Source: JANQRX01 sp963663975
GTDB lineage: Bacteria > Pseudomonadota > Alphaproteobacteria > Rhizobiales > Kaistiaceae
Length of the DNA stretch: 64,000 bases
Direction of reading: 5' to 3'
NCBI GenBank assembly: GCA_963663975.2
Contig: CAXXRA010000006.1
Location: forward strand, 1-64,000
Part shown: positions 26,098 to 35,498 of the stretch, piece after piece
How the letters are laid out: every line of letters starts with the position of its first letter
Position numbering within the stretch: the first letter of the stretch is position 1
Translations under genes and position numbers: made by a program
The notes under the pieces: model-generated
What the model was told of the DNA's origin: nothing
Seen by the model: only the letters and a program-made list of their open reading frames with translations
The model's database searches: none

Positions 26098-28227
26098 ATG
26101 GCCAAGAAACGTAAAGCAAAGGCTACCGAAGCTGAGCTTCGGGATATGAAAACCTTAAGCCGACGCGACTTCGTCAAGGCGGGCGCAGCCGCCGGCGTCG
26201 GCGTCGGCGTCGGCGCGGCAATGTTATCGGCTCCGAGGCCGGCCGCGGCTCAGTCCGCGGCAGACATCCAATGGGACTATGAAGCGGATATCGTTGTCCT
26301 CGGGGGAGGGGCAACAGGACTTCCGGCCGCAATACGGGCTCGAGACCTCGGCGCGTCTGTCATAGTTGTCGAGCAGAACTTCGAGATTGGCGGCAGGATG
26401 CTGCATAGCGGCGGGCGGGTGTCCCTTGGCGGTGATAACGATCCCGTCCTGTTGAGGGACATTGCAGGAGAAAGTGACCCGGATGGGTATGTCACGGTGG
26501 CCCCGCTGGAAACGGCGGAGGCAATGACGGATAGTGCCGACATTCTATTCAGGGACATGACTGACTGGTCTCTTGTGAATGATGCTGGCAGGGCCAGATA
26601 CAGGCAGAACGACCCGGATATGATGCGTAGCTGGGCCGACAACGTTGCCAACACGAGGCAGCTCATGCTGGACAACTACGTCAGATTCACGCGAGTTTCC
26701 GGGACACACATTGGAGGAGGCCTGTCCCGCGCGAGGAGGGCGATAGGGATGTTCAAAATCGGGGCCGTAACGGACCCGAGAGCCGGAACGGTCACCATAG
26801 AGGACGCGGGAAGGGCCGGGCCGACCGCTGGCGGATTGCCCAGCTCGGAATGGCACTCAAGTCGCTTCGCGGTGAGGGTAATGGAGGACGGAGCCGCCAA
26901 CACCGGACCGGACACAAGAGCGAGGGGCACCGGGGTCTCCAGACCACTGGAGCTGAGCGCCAAGGACAAGGGCGTCCAGTTCATGCTCAGCCGCCATGCG
27001 GATGAGCTTATCCGTGAGGAGCAGTTCTCAGGCAGAGTCCTGGGTGTCAGGGCCAGCTACAACCCAAGGTTTGACCCGAACACCGGCGAGCGACTTACCA
27101 GCTACGGCGAGGACCGCGGCGACGATGGTTGGGCTAACGGCCTGATCAATGAGACACGAGAGACTGTGACGATCAGGGCGCGCAAGGGCGTCATCATGGG
27201 TACCGGCGGAAACAATGGCGACCCTCAGGTCCGCGCCATGTTCTACCCAGCGGGACTAGAACCGTCTTGTATACCGGCCGGTTGGAACTGGTTAGGCCCG
27301 ACCCCGGGCCGCTCCAATGACGCTAGTGCCATGAAAATGGGGATGAGGATTGGGGCAAACCTGGCGGGGATGGAGCAGGGCTACACCAACGACCTCGGCC
27401 GTAGGGTAACAACGTTGCTTGGGACGCCCGATTCCGGAACTTGGATGTATCCAGGGAACCCCACGTTCCCGGACCGGCGCGCGGTTGGCATCACCGTCGG
27501 CAACGACGGCTTTGAACACCTCATAGTCGTGAACCAGGTGGGAAAGAGGTTCTTCAATGAGATGAGGCTCCCGCTCCGCCCTGGGAATGCCACATATCCA
27601 GGACAGGCCCCGACTCTAGCGTCTGAGTACGTTCAGGGAGATTGGCGCAACTGCAGTGCTGAGACGATCAAAGCAAGCTATACCTACGAGTCGGGCATTG
27701 ACGCTGCCATGGCAAGGAACGAAGGCTCTCAGCCGCCGAACTATCTCCCCGGTCCGCTCTGGGCCATCTTTGATCAGGCTGCAGTTGAGCGTGGGGGGTG
27801 GGACATTGAACCACCATTCACTGGAGACCCTGGCACCTTCTTTAGGGCCGACACAATTGAAGAACTGGCTGACGCCATCTTCAGTAAGAACGGGTTCCAA
27901 AAAATGCCCCTAACGCACTTGAAGGCGACAGTAGACCGGTGGAACGGCTTCGTGAATGCCGGTGCCGACACCGACTTCGCGCGTGGGCCGGACGCCCCTC
28001 TGCACGCCATAGGAACCCCTCCATTGTATGCCGCTAATGTCAACATCGAGTGGCACGATTCATGCGGGGGCCTACGGATCAACGGCAAAGGCCAAGTGCT
28101 CGACATGCAAGGTGAGGTCATACCCGGACTTTTCGCCGGGGGCGAATCTGTGGGAGGTAGCGAGATGCACGGTCTTGGCAGGGCTACCACTCAAGGCTAC
28201 ATCGCCGCCAGCACCGCCTCGGCTTGA
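26098..28227 (+). CDS. Tat-exported FAD-dependent dehydrogenase (FAD_binding_2 / fumarate-reductase-like)
   Basis: 709 residues. The twin-arginine signal is LSRRDFVKAGAAAGVG near residue 20 with cleavage after PAAAQ. The FAD Rossmann motif is VVLGGGATGLPAAIRA near 66-81. The closing FAD-contact segment PGLFAGGESVGGSEMHG is near 680. The DSCGGLRINGKGQVLD segment before it is typical of fumarate reductase/3-ketosteroid dehydrogenase-type flavoproteins, which oxidise or reduce C-C bonds. GGGGAG lies 7-8 nt upstream of ATG 26098. A diheme cytochrome c follows after an IS481 remnant and is a plausible electron partner. Substrate unknown. Confidence 0.8.
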   Translation: MAKKRKAKATEAELRDMKTLSRRDFVKAGAAAGVGVGVGAAMLSAPRPAAAQSAADIQWDYEADIVVLGGGATGLPAAIRARDLGASVIVVEQNFEIGGRMLHSGGRVSLGGDNDPVLLRDIAGESDPDGYVTVAPLETAEAMTDSADILFRDMTDWSLVNDAGRARYRQNDPDMMRSWADNVANTRQLMLDNYVRFTRVSGTHIGGGLSRARRAIGMFKIGAVTDPRAGTVTIEDAGRAGPTAGGLPSSEWHSSRFAVRVMEDGAANTGPDTRARGTGVSRPLELSAKDKGVQFMLSRHADELIREEQFSGRVLGVRASYNPRFDPNTGERLTSYGEDRGDDGWANGLINETRETVTIRARKGVIMGTGGNNGDPQVRAMFYPAGLEPSCIPAGWNWLGPTPGRSNDASAMKMGMRIGANLAGMEQGYTNDLGRRVTTLLGTPDSGTWMYPGNPTFPDRRAVGITVGNDGFEHLIVVNQVGKRFFNEMRLPLRPGNATYPGQAPTLASEYVQGDWRNCSAETIKASYTYESGIDAAMARNEGSQPPNYLPGPLWAIFDQAAVERGGWDIEPPFTGDPGTFFRADTIEELADAIFSKNGFQKMPLTHLKATVDRWNGFVNAGADTDFARGPDAPLHAIGTPPLYAANVNIEWHDSCGGLRINGKGQVLDMQGEVIPGLFAGGESVGGSEMHGLGRATTQGYIAASTASA

Positions 28228-28252
28228 TCTGCTGAGCTTCTGACGCACAATC

Positions 28253-28283
28253 CCGGTGGGGCGCGTTTGCCCCACCGGTTTTT
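28253..28283 (+). terminator. Rho-independent terminator after the FAD dehydrogenase
   Basis: Ten-base stem CCGGTGGGGC / GCCCCACCGG with a six-base loop, followed directly by TTTTT, 26 bases after the stop codon. It ends the FAD-protein transcript before the IS481 remnant. Confidence 0.88.
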
Positions 28284-28372
28284 GTTCATCCGAGGCTTGG
28301 GAGTAAGGCTGTGGTTGCGAAGCCAAACAGTCTCTCCGAGGAGCCCCGGATGAACGTGCATGAGCATGCCGT

Positions 28373-29080
28373 ATGACCCTTCACCGTCGACTAATTCTTG
28401 TTGAGCCGGTTCATTGCCTGGGCTGGAAGGTCGGGCAGGCCGCCGCCGCTGGCGGGGTTTCCGAGCGCACGGCCCACAAATGGCTGGCGCGACGTCGGAC
28501 GGGCGGTGTGGCCGCCCTCCATGACTGGCTCTCGACGCCCGACCGGTCGCCGCGCCGGACCCCGCGCCGCAGACGGTCGCCGCGATCGAGCGACTGCGGC
28601 GTGAGCGCCGCGGTGGGCCGCGTATCGCTCGTCGCCTTGGCCTGCCGATCCTCCACTGTCGGCGCGGTGCTGCACCGGCTCGGCCCCGGTCGGCTGGCGA
28701 CGCTCGACGAGCGCCCCGACATCGTCCGCTACGAACGCAAGCTCGGCGAGTTGATGCATATCGACGCCAAGAAACGCGGCCGTGTCGCCGACGGTGTCGG
28801 TCATCGCATCATCGGCGACCGCGCTGGACGCCGGCGGGGCTCCGGCTGGGAGCATCTGCATGTCGCCGTCGACGACTGCTCCCGCCTCGCCTACACCGAA
28901 CTGCTGCCGGCCGAGACCGCAGAAGCCTGCGCCGGCTTCCTCGCCCGCACCGCCTGGTTCTCGGCTCACGGCGTTCTCGGCTCACGGCGTAATCCCCCGT
29001 CGCCTCATGACCGACAACGCTTTCGCCAACACGAACAGCCGCGCCACCAAAGCCGAGCTTGACCAGAAGCCCGTAGACGA
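28373..29080 (+). pseudogene. IS481-family transposase, frameshifted and truncated
   Basis: The N-terminal HTH region is AAAAGGVSERTAHKWLARRR. The core has LGELMHIDAKKRGRV (first Asp) and HLHVAVDDCSRLAYTELLP (second Asp). The frame breaks near 28965-28990, where TCTCGGCTCACGGCGT is tandemly repeated, and the other frame continues as GVIPRRLMTDNAFANT. The last Glu region is absent. It lies between the FAD protein and cytochrome genes. Confidence 0.75.
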
Positions 29081-29115
29081 CCCCGGCGACATGTACTAGC
29101 CGACAGCAAATCGAG

Positions 29116-29922
29116 ATGAGTGATCACAACATGAAGACGAATGCCTTCGTCGTCGCATTGGCGTCATCGCTGACCGCAGGTGCGCTCGCTTCCCTGGGGT
29201 CGGTCGCGGTTGCGCAGCAGGGGGCCGAATTCGACGCTGCCTTGTTTGACCAAGGGCAGCAGCTCTACGAAGCCAACTGCATCGCGTGCCATCAGGCGGG
29301 CGGTGTCGGATCGTTTCCGACCTTCCCGGCGTTGAACCGCAACGAACGGCTGGTCGACCTCGAGCTGATCGTCGGTAATATCCAGCGCGGTAAGGGCGCC
29401 ATGCCAGCTTTCCCCGACCTGACCGCGGATGAAACTGCTGCGCTGGCCACGTATATGCGAAGCGCGTGGGATAACGCTTTTGGCGCCAGCACCCCCGAGG
29501 AGGTCGCTGCCATTGTCGACCGGCTCGAGGAAATCGGTCCACAGGTGTCGGTTTGGACTGGCGTCTATACCGAGGCACAGAACGAACGGGGCGAAAGGGT
29601 CCACGGACTTTACTGTATCCGGTGCCACGCCCACGGATTGACCGGCGAAGACGATCCGGACTTCGCCCAAGCGCCGGCGATTGCGCGGGGAAAATTCATC
29701 CGCAGGTGGCAAGGACGATCCATCGCTTCGCTGTACGAATACGTGCGCGCGACGATGCCGCAGGACCTTGCCTTGCGCAACCGCATGGACGACCAGCAAG
29801 TTGTCGACGCGATCGCGCACATGCTGGCCGTCAGCGACATGCCGGCAGGCGAAGAGGAGCTTCCCGTGGACGCCGAAGCCCTCGCAGGCATCGTGGTCGA
29901 GGCACGGCCCGAGCAGAACTAG
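29116..29922 (+). CDS. Periplasmic diheme cytochrome c
   Basis: 268 residues (the Met at 6 is an alternative start). A signal peptide (FVVALASSLTAGALASLGSV to AVAQ) is followed by two c-type heme domains: CIACH at residues 55-59, with GKGAMPAFPDLT bearing the Met ligand, and CIRCH near 166-170. For the second heme MPQDL or DMPAG could supply Met. Similar proteins accept electrons from periplasmic flavin or quinoprotein dehydrogenases. The FAD dehydrogenase upstream is the obvious candidate if the IS481 remnant came between them later. Confidence 0.85.
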   Translation: MSDHNMKTNAFVVALASSLTAGALASLGSVAVAQQGAEFDAALFDQGQQLYEANCIACHQAGGVGSFPTFPALNRNERLVDLELIVGNIQRGKGAMPAFPDLTADETAALATYMRSAWDNAFGASTPEEVAAIVDRLEEIGPQVSVWTGVYTEAQNERGERVHGLYCIRCHAHGLTGEDDPDFAQAPAIARGKFIRRWQGRSIASLYEYVRATMPQDLALRNRMDDQQVVDAIAHMLAVSDMPAGEEELPVDAEALAGIVVEARPEQN

Positions 29923-29993
29923 GTTCTTTACTCATAACGATTGCGGCGCCGGGCGAACGGTGATTCAAGGCTTGAAACTGGAGGCCTTGGATC

Positions 29994-30780
29994 ATGGCAC
30001 GTTTCGATTTGAGCGACGCCGAATGGGCGATCATTTCGCCGCTGCTTCCCAACAAGCCGCGTGGGGTAGCGCGTGTGGAAGACTGGCGCGTACTGAACGG
30101 CATCTTTTACATTCTGCGGACCGGGTCGCCGTGGCGCGATCTGCCGAAGCGCTACGGCCCGTACACGACGGTCTACAACCGCTTCAACCGCTGGGCCAAG
30201 GCGGGCGTCTGGCTGAGGATTTTCGAGGCTTTGGCGGCGAAATCGCTGCAGTCCCTGCATCTGATCGACTCCTCGATCGTGCGCGCTCATCAGCACGCCG
30301 CCGGCGGAAAAAAGGGGGCGCGGATCACGCCATCGGCCGTTCTCGTGGAGGACTGAGCACCAAGATCAACGCCATCGTCGACGAGACCGGCTTACCGTTG
30401 CGCCTCGTCCTGTCCGCCGGCCGGGCGTCGGACAAGGTGGCCGTGCCGGCACTGATCGACGGTCTGCCGCCGGGCGGCGCCCTGATCGCCGACCGCGGCT
30501 ACGACGCGCGTGCCATCATCGATCTCGTCGAGGCGACAGGCGGACGGCCACACATCCCGACCTGCCGGGACCGCAAGGGCCAACGTAGCGTCGACCCAAA
30601 TCTCTACCGCCACCGCAACCTCATCGAGCGCTTCTTCAACAAGCTCAAACACTTCCGCCGCATCGCCACCCGCTACGACAAGACCGCAAGAAACTTCCTC
30701 GCCGCCGTCTTGCTCGCAGCAATCCGTCTCTGGACCAGAACCTTGGGCCGCTTGCGAAGCCCGTTTGCGCAAGGATGGGA
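29994..30780 (+). mobile_element. IS5-family (IS427 group) transposase, orfA/orfB with -1 frameshift site
   Basis: OrfA (29994-30356) starts MARFDLSDAEWAIISPLLP and holds the first Asp in HLIDSSIVRAH. OrfB, in the -1 frame, continues from GGADHAIGRSRGGLSTKI through ALIADRGYDARA (second Asp) to NLIERFFNKLKHFRRIATRY (Glu). The frames meet at a GGAAAAAAGGGGG run near 30307-30319, the usual site of programmed -1 slippage in this group. No stop ends orfB: its frame runs into the adjoining IS110 sequence, so the 3' end is missing. Terminal repeats were not located. Confidence 0.8.
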
Positions 30781-30784
30781 TCAG

Positions 30785-31723
30785 ATGGACACGGTAGTGC
30801 TTGGCATCGATGTGTCGAAGGATCGGTTGGACGTGGCGGTTCGTCCGACGCGCGAGAGTTTTGTCTTCGATCGCTCGGCTGCGGGGATCGAGATCTTGTC
30901 GCCCGGCTCAGAGCCTTATCGCCGAGTCTGGTGGCCATTGAGGCTACTGGCGGCTTCGAAGCGGTGGTTGCGGCGGGCCTGGCTGGTGCCGGCCTGCCGG
31001 TGGTGGTGGTCAATCCCGCGCAGGTGCGCGCCTTCGCCCAGGCGCTCGGCAAACGGGCCAAGACTGATCCAATCGATGCGGCGGTGATCGCCCACTTTGC
31101 CGAGGCGACCGAACCGGAGCTGCGGCGCATGCCGGACGAGATGACGAGACTTCTGGCCGATCTGGTCGCTCGCCGGCGCCAGATCGTCGAGATGATCACC
31201 GCCGAAGGTCAGCGGGCGCGTCGTATGAGCGACAATCGTCTGAACCAAAAGCATCGCCAGGCTTCGCAAGGCGCTGGAGAAGGAACTCGCTGAGCTCGAT
31301 GCTTTGATCGAGGATCACGTGCGCGGATCAGCCGTCTGGGTCGAAAGAGAGGATCTGCTCGTTTCCGTGCCGGGCGTCGGAAAGATCATCGCCCGGACCC
31401 TGATCGCCGAATTGCCGGAACTCGGGTCGCTCGATCGTCGGCAGATCGCGGCCCTTGTCGGGCTCGCGCCTTGGACGCGCCAATCCGGGCAATGGCGCGG
31501 TAAGAGGTTCATCGGCGGCGGCCGCAAGAGCGTGCGCAGTTCCTTGTTCGTCGGCGCTATGGTCGCTGCGCGTTACAATCCGCAACTCAAATGCTTTCGG
31601 GACAAACTCGTTGCCTCTGGAAAGCCGAAGCGCGTCGCTCTCGTTGCGGTCGCCCGTAAGCTAATCACAATCCTCAACGCAATCCTGCGAGACCGACGCC
31701 CATGGCAGCCAATCCCCGCTTGA
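30785..31723 (+). pseudogene. IS110-family DEDD transposase, two frameshifts
   Basis: The N-terminal DEDD part starts MDTVVLGIDVSKDRLDVAV. One base is missing near 30893, where the frame changes to LVARLRALSPSLVAIEATGG, and again near 31250, before SIARLRKALEKEL. The C-terminal Transposase_20 part has VSVPGVGKIIARTLIAEL and the serine region RGKRFIGGGRKSVRSSLF. The ATG lies only a few bases after IS427 coding sequence, so the long left end expected for IS110-group elements, which encodes the bridge RNA, is absent. Joined length of about 313 residues is near normal. Confidence 0.75.
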
Positions 31724-31726
31724 CCG

Positions 31727-32190
31727 GAAAGACAGTCGCTCCCTTCTTCAATCCGCGAAATCTGTCTCATAGGCGCTGACGCCGGACACCGAGGGAGCTG
31801 AATTCAACGCGTTTCCTCCTCGCCGCGGGGACGCTCGGCGACACCTCTAGCATGTCGGAGCGCGTGGCTTTTCACGCGGGGCTTACACAGTTCGTTCGCT
31901 GGCCGGCCTGATACGCAGCTGCGGCATCATTGCGCAGCGGCACGCTCGTCGGATTCGAGAGGCTATCGAGCTCTACAAGGGGCGCCGACCGTCTGGTCAT
32001 CCCGATGCCGATAGGAGCTGCGCGTTCCGTTTCGACCTTTGCCCCTCAATCTATCTCAGCGACAAGGAAATTGAGTCGCGAAAAGATAAGGATGCCAACT
32101 ACGATGCCGCTACATCCGCGCGGTTGCGCATTCGCTATCTCGGAGTTCGGGACACGGCGGGTGCGCTGGACCTGCCCAACTACCCTTGGG
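31727..32190 (+). other. Unassigned stretch containing an open frame without a start
   Basis: After the IS110 stop there is no gene until the regulator fragment. From about 31910 to 32190 one plus-strand frame stays open and looks protein-like (RRIREAIELYKGRRPSGHPD, then SARLRIRYLGVRDTAG). It has no start or family match and could be a gene fragment carried between IS elements. The right end of the IS110 element should also lie here. Confidence 0.35.
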
Positions 32191-32362
32191 CAATGGACAG
32201 CTCAGTTGGCTGTTCGGTGCAAAGAGGGCCGATCGCATGCGCTGGGGGCACATCCAGCGGGTCTACGAGCTCTGCGACCGCAAGGTGTTGGAGACCGCCC
32301 GCCGTCTCAACATGCACCGGCGGACCCTGCAGCGCATCCTCGCCAAGCGCGCGCCGCGCTGA
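32191..32362 (+). pseudogene. C-terminal HTH of a RegA/ActR/PrrA-type redox response regulator
   Basis: About 45 recognisable residues: ADRMRWGHIQRVYELCD, then ETARRLNMHRRTLQRILAKR and the stop. This Fis-type HTH is nearly invariant in RegA/ActR/PrrA, global redox regulators of alphaproteobacteria that control respiration, nitrogen and photosynthesis genes. The receiver domain is missing. It ends 4 bases from the convergent ApbE gene. A functional copy should exist elsewhere if the organism uses this system. Confidence 0.8.
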
Positions 32363-32365
32363 GCC

Positions 32366-33364
32366 TCACGCCCGAGTGAACAACGCTCGCGCGCCAGCGT
32401 GGGCGGCAAGCAGGCGGGGCGCGGCGGCTTGTCCGGCGACGAAGATCGCCGTCGCAAGGGCATCGGCGACCACCGCGCGGGGAGCGACGATGGTCACGTC
32501 GAGCAGGCGGTTGGCGCTCAGTCCGGTGGCCGGGTCGAAGATGTGGTGACTCGCCGAGTGTCCGAAGCGCATGCCGTAGCCGCCGGACACCGCGACGGCT
32601 TCGTTGACGACAGCGATCGCGCGGTCGACGACGAGCGAGTCCCGCGGGTTCTTGAGCCCGATCGACCAGGGTCCGCCCTCGGGGCTTTCGCCGAGCGCGC
32701 GGGTCTCGCCCAATTCGACCATCGCATGGTCGAATCCCTCCTGGCGGAGGAGGTCGGCGATGCGATCGGTGATGTAGCCTTGGGCGATGCCGTTGAGTGT
32801 GACCGCCATGCCGGCGCCGGCAAAGGCGACACGCCGGCCGTCGATGGCGAGGTCGCGGTAGCCGACCTTGGCGCGGGCGGCATCGATGGCGGCGCCGGCC
32901 GGCCCGATGGTGTCTTCGGGATGGGCGCGGTAGTGCGCCTCGTAGAGCCGCCACAACGGCTGGACGGTCGGGTCGAACGCGCCGACGCTCAACTCGGCGA
33001 TCCGCAGCGCCTCCGTCAGGACCGCGACGAGGTCCGGCGAGGCGTTGTCCAGCCTGCCGTACCGGTTGAGGCGCGCGATCTCGCTGTCGTGCCGCAGCAG
33101 GCTGAAGACGCGCTCCAGCCGCTCCACTTCGGTCCGCATGCGCAGGATCGTGCGGCGGGCGAAAGCGCCATCGGAATGCCACAGCGTGAGGCTCGCCGGA
33201 CCGCCGAGCGACTCGCCATGCCAGGCTTCCGGGGCCGGCCGGCCGCCGAAGTGCCTGAGCGCCAGCGCCGCAAGCGGCAGCGCCGCCGCGGCGGCGGTCA
33301 CCTTGAGGACCTGCCGGCGGGATCGGCCGTCGGCGGGGGGCGGTGGCGGCATCGTCGTGTTCAT
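32366..33364 (-). CDS. apbE: ApbE-family FAD:protein FMN transferase
   Basis: 332 residues. A twin-arginine-like export signal (RSRRQVLKVTAAAAALPL) is followed by the ApbE fold with SVGAFDPTVQPLW, VTLNGIAQGYITDRIADLL, AMVELGETRALG, WSIGLKNP, VSGGYGMRF and HHIFDPATGLS. ApbE moves FMN from FAD onto a Thr/Ser of partner proteins in the periplasm. The gene begins 13 bases after the NosR-like gene on the same strand, whose FMN-binding domain contains a fitting SGATVS acceptor, so that protein is the likely client. Confidence 0.9.
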   Translation of the reverse strand: MNTTMPPPPPADGRSRRQVLKVTAAAAALPLAALALRHFGGRPAPEAWHGESLGGPASLTLWHSDGAFARRTILRMRTEVERLERVFSLLRHDSEIARLNRYGRLDNASPDLVAVLTEALRIAELSVGAFDPTVQPLWRLYEAHYRAHPEDTIGPAGAAIDAARAKVGYRDLAIDGRRVAFAGAGMAVTLNGIAQGYITDRIADLLRQEGFDHAMVELGETRALGESPEGGPWSIGLKNPRDSLVVDRAIAVVNEAVAVSGGYGMRFGHSASHHIFDPATGLSANRLLDVTIVAPRAVVADALATAIFVAGQAAAPRLLAAHAGARALFTRA

Positions 33365-33377
33365 CGGGCGGCCCCGA

Positions 33378-35498
33378 TCACGAATCCGCGGCGCCGGGGG
33401 CGACGGCCGGGACCGGAACGACCACCGGCTGCGGCACGCCCTGGCTGAGCCGCCGCGCCCTCACCAGCGGCGGGCAGCGTTCGTCGTCATGGTATTCCAC
33501 CTGGCAGTCGAGGCAGTGGAAGCACTCGGCGGTCTTGATCTTGCCGGAAATCTCGATGGCGCGGACCGGACAACTGCGCTCGCACAGGTGGCAGGGGCTT
33601 CCGCATTCGGGCCGGCGCTTGAGGACGTTGAGGAGGTGCAGCCGGTCGATGAGGGCGAGCGCGCCGCCCAGCGGGCACAGGAAGCGGCAAAAGGCCCGCT
33701 CGGTGAACAGGCCGACGGAGAGAATCGCCACCGCGTATAGGACGAACGGCCAATCTCGGGCAAAGACCGAGTTGATCGCGGTCTTGAACGGCTCGACCTC
33801 CTCGGCCATCGGCGCCGCGGCGGGGACGAGGAACACAAGACCGAGGACGATCGCTAGCGCGGCGTACTTGCCGAGCCACAGCGTCTCCTGCAGTCGCGCG
33901 GACGGGTTCCATTGCGGCAAACGGATGAAGCGCGCCACCTGGGCGAGCAGCTCCTGGAGCGCCCCGAACGGACACAGCCAGCCGCAGAATACGCCCCGCC
34001 CCAACAGGATCAGCGAGGCCCCGACGTAAAGCGAAATCATCACGATCAGCGGCTCGGCGAGATAGAAGCCGACGTCGAAATCCTGGAACGGCGCCCTGAG
34101 ATAGTTGACCACATGGACGATGGACAGTTGGCCGCCGACGGTCCAGCCGAGCCAGACCAGGGTGAACAGGAGAAATCCGTTGCGCACCCAGCGGTGGGCG
34201 CGGCGGTAGCGCGTCAGCACCGACTGGAAGGCGAGAATGAGCGTCAGCAGGACCAGGGCAGCGCCGAGGACGACCGCATTGGCGCGGCCCTCCCGCCACG
34301 CCTCGACCCAGGCGGGGACCGGCGGCGGTTCGGGCAACAGAATGTGTTGCGCGGGAAGCTGGTAGTCGAGCGGTGGAAGAACCACGGTCGCCGTGCGGCC
34401 GTCGGCACCGGCGGCGTGGACGAGCACCTCCGCGCGCCACGGACTGAGGCCGTCGAAGCCGGACTCGGGCGGCAGGATCGCTAGGCCGCTGACGTGGCCC
34501 AGGAGGCGGCCGGTGAACATGTAGTGGGCTCGGTCGAACTCGAAGGTCCGGTCGCCCTGGATGATGCGCACGCGATCGAGGCGCTGGTCGCCCGACTGGC
34601 CCTGGAGATCGGGGCCACGGAGATCGTAGCGTCCCGTGGAAGCGAGCAGGATGCCGTGGGTCCCGGGCGGGTTGTCCGCCAGGAACCGCTCGTAGATCCC
34701 GGCTCCGGCGCCGTTGCGGCCGATCATCGCCGGCGTGGCAAGGCCGGCCCGCAGCTCGAGATAGACGCTCTGCGGGCCGCCTCGCGGTTCGACCTGCGGG
34801 GTCATGTCGGCGGCGCCCGCCTGCTCCATGGCGGCGGCAAGGTCGGCATTGGTGACGGTGATCGAAGCGATCGAGCCGTCGGCGAGCAGGGCGTCCGGTG
34901 TCATCGGCCGGAAATTGGCAACGTCGACGGTGGGCTCGGTCACCACCGGGACGACGCGGCCGCTAAGAACGATGCGCGCGCTGTCGCGGATGGCGCTGCG
35001 CATGGCGCGGGCCGAGACCGTGGCGCCGGAGATGAAATTGGGCGGGGGACCGCCGGGCGCAACCGCCTCGACGCCGGTCATCGCGTCCATGTACTGCACC
35101 AGCAGCTCGGTGCGGCGGCTATCGTTGAGAATGTGCGGTTCGCGGTGAAAGACGCTGATCGCGCCGGTGATGTTGCCGTCGACGTCGACGCCGGCGATCA
35201 CATCGAAGGGCGTGCTGGAGTAGCCGCGGGGCCGCACCACATCCAGGGTGGAGAAGATGTAGCCGACCACCGTGTCGCCCTGGTAGGCGGCGACCGTAGG
35301 CGGGCCTTGGTCCTCGACAAGCTCGAGTCGCTCGGCGCCGGGGAAGACCGCCGCCATGACCTCCGGGGTCAGCCGGTCGAACAGCGGCGGCGTGTTGTCC
35401 AGGTATTCGATCGCGGCGTAGCCATCGGGCAGCCCCTGGAGGAGGAACGCAGCCAGTAGTCCCGCCGGCAGCAACGGGCGACCCCTCCATCCGATCAC
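33378..35498 (-). CDS. NosR/NirI-family membrane flavin and iron-sulfur protein
   Basis: About 706 residues from the GTG at 35498, chosen because AGAGGAGA lies 7-8 nt upstream; ATGs at 35534 and 35579 lack such a site. A signal (AGLLAAFLLQGL) is followed by a periplasmic FMN-binding domain with the flavinylation motif ISGATVSARAM near residue 165, several membrane helices, two CxxxCP motifs (FCGWLCPFGALQE, FCRFLCPLGGAL) and two 4Fe-4S motifs (CGSPCHLCERSCP; CFHCLDCQ with a distal CPP). NosR supports N2O reductase, passing electrons across the membrane. No nosZ is present here, so its client may lie elsewhere. Confidence 0.87.
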   Translation of the reverse strand: MIGWRGRPLLPAGLLAAFLLQGLPDGYAAIEYLDNTPPLFDRLTPEVMAAVFPGAERLELVEDQGPPTVAAYQGDTVVGYIFSTLDVVRPRGYSSTPFDVIAGVDVDGNITGAISVFHREPHILNDSRRTELLVQYMDAMTGVEAVAPGGPPPNFISGATVSARAMRSAIRDSARIVLSGRVVPVVTEPTVDVANFRPMTPDALLADGSIASITVTNADLAAAMEQAGAADMTPQVEPRGGPQSVYLELRAGLATPAMIGRNGAGAGIYERFLADNPPGTHGILLASTGRYDLRGPDLQGQSGDQRLDRVRIIQGDRTFEFDRAHYMFTGRLLGHVSGLAILPPESGFDGLSPWRAEVLVHAAGADGRTATVVLPPLDYQLPAQHILLPEPPPVPAWVEAWREGRANAVVLGAALVLLTLILAFQSVLTRYRRAHRWVRNGFLLFTLVWLGWTVGGQLSIVHVVNYLRAPFQDFDVGFYLAEPLIVMISLYVGASLILLGRGVFCGWLCPFGALQELLAQVARFIRLPQWNPSARLQETLWLGKYAALAIVLGLVFLVPAAAPMAEEVEPFKTAINSVFARDWPFVLYAVAILSVGLFTERAFCRFLCPLGGALALIDRLHLLNVLKRRPECGSPCHLCERSCPVRAIEISGKIKTAECFHCLDCQVEYHDDERCPPLVRARRLSQGVPQPVVVPVPAVAPGAADS

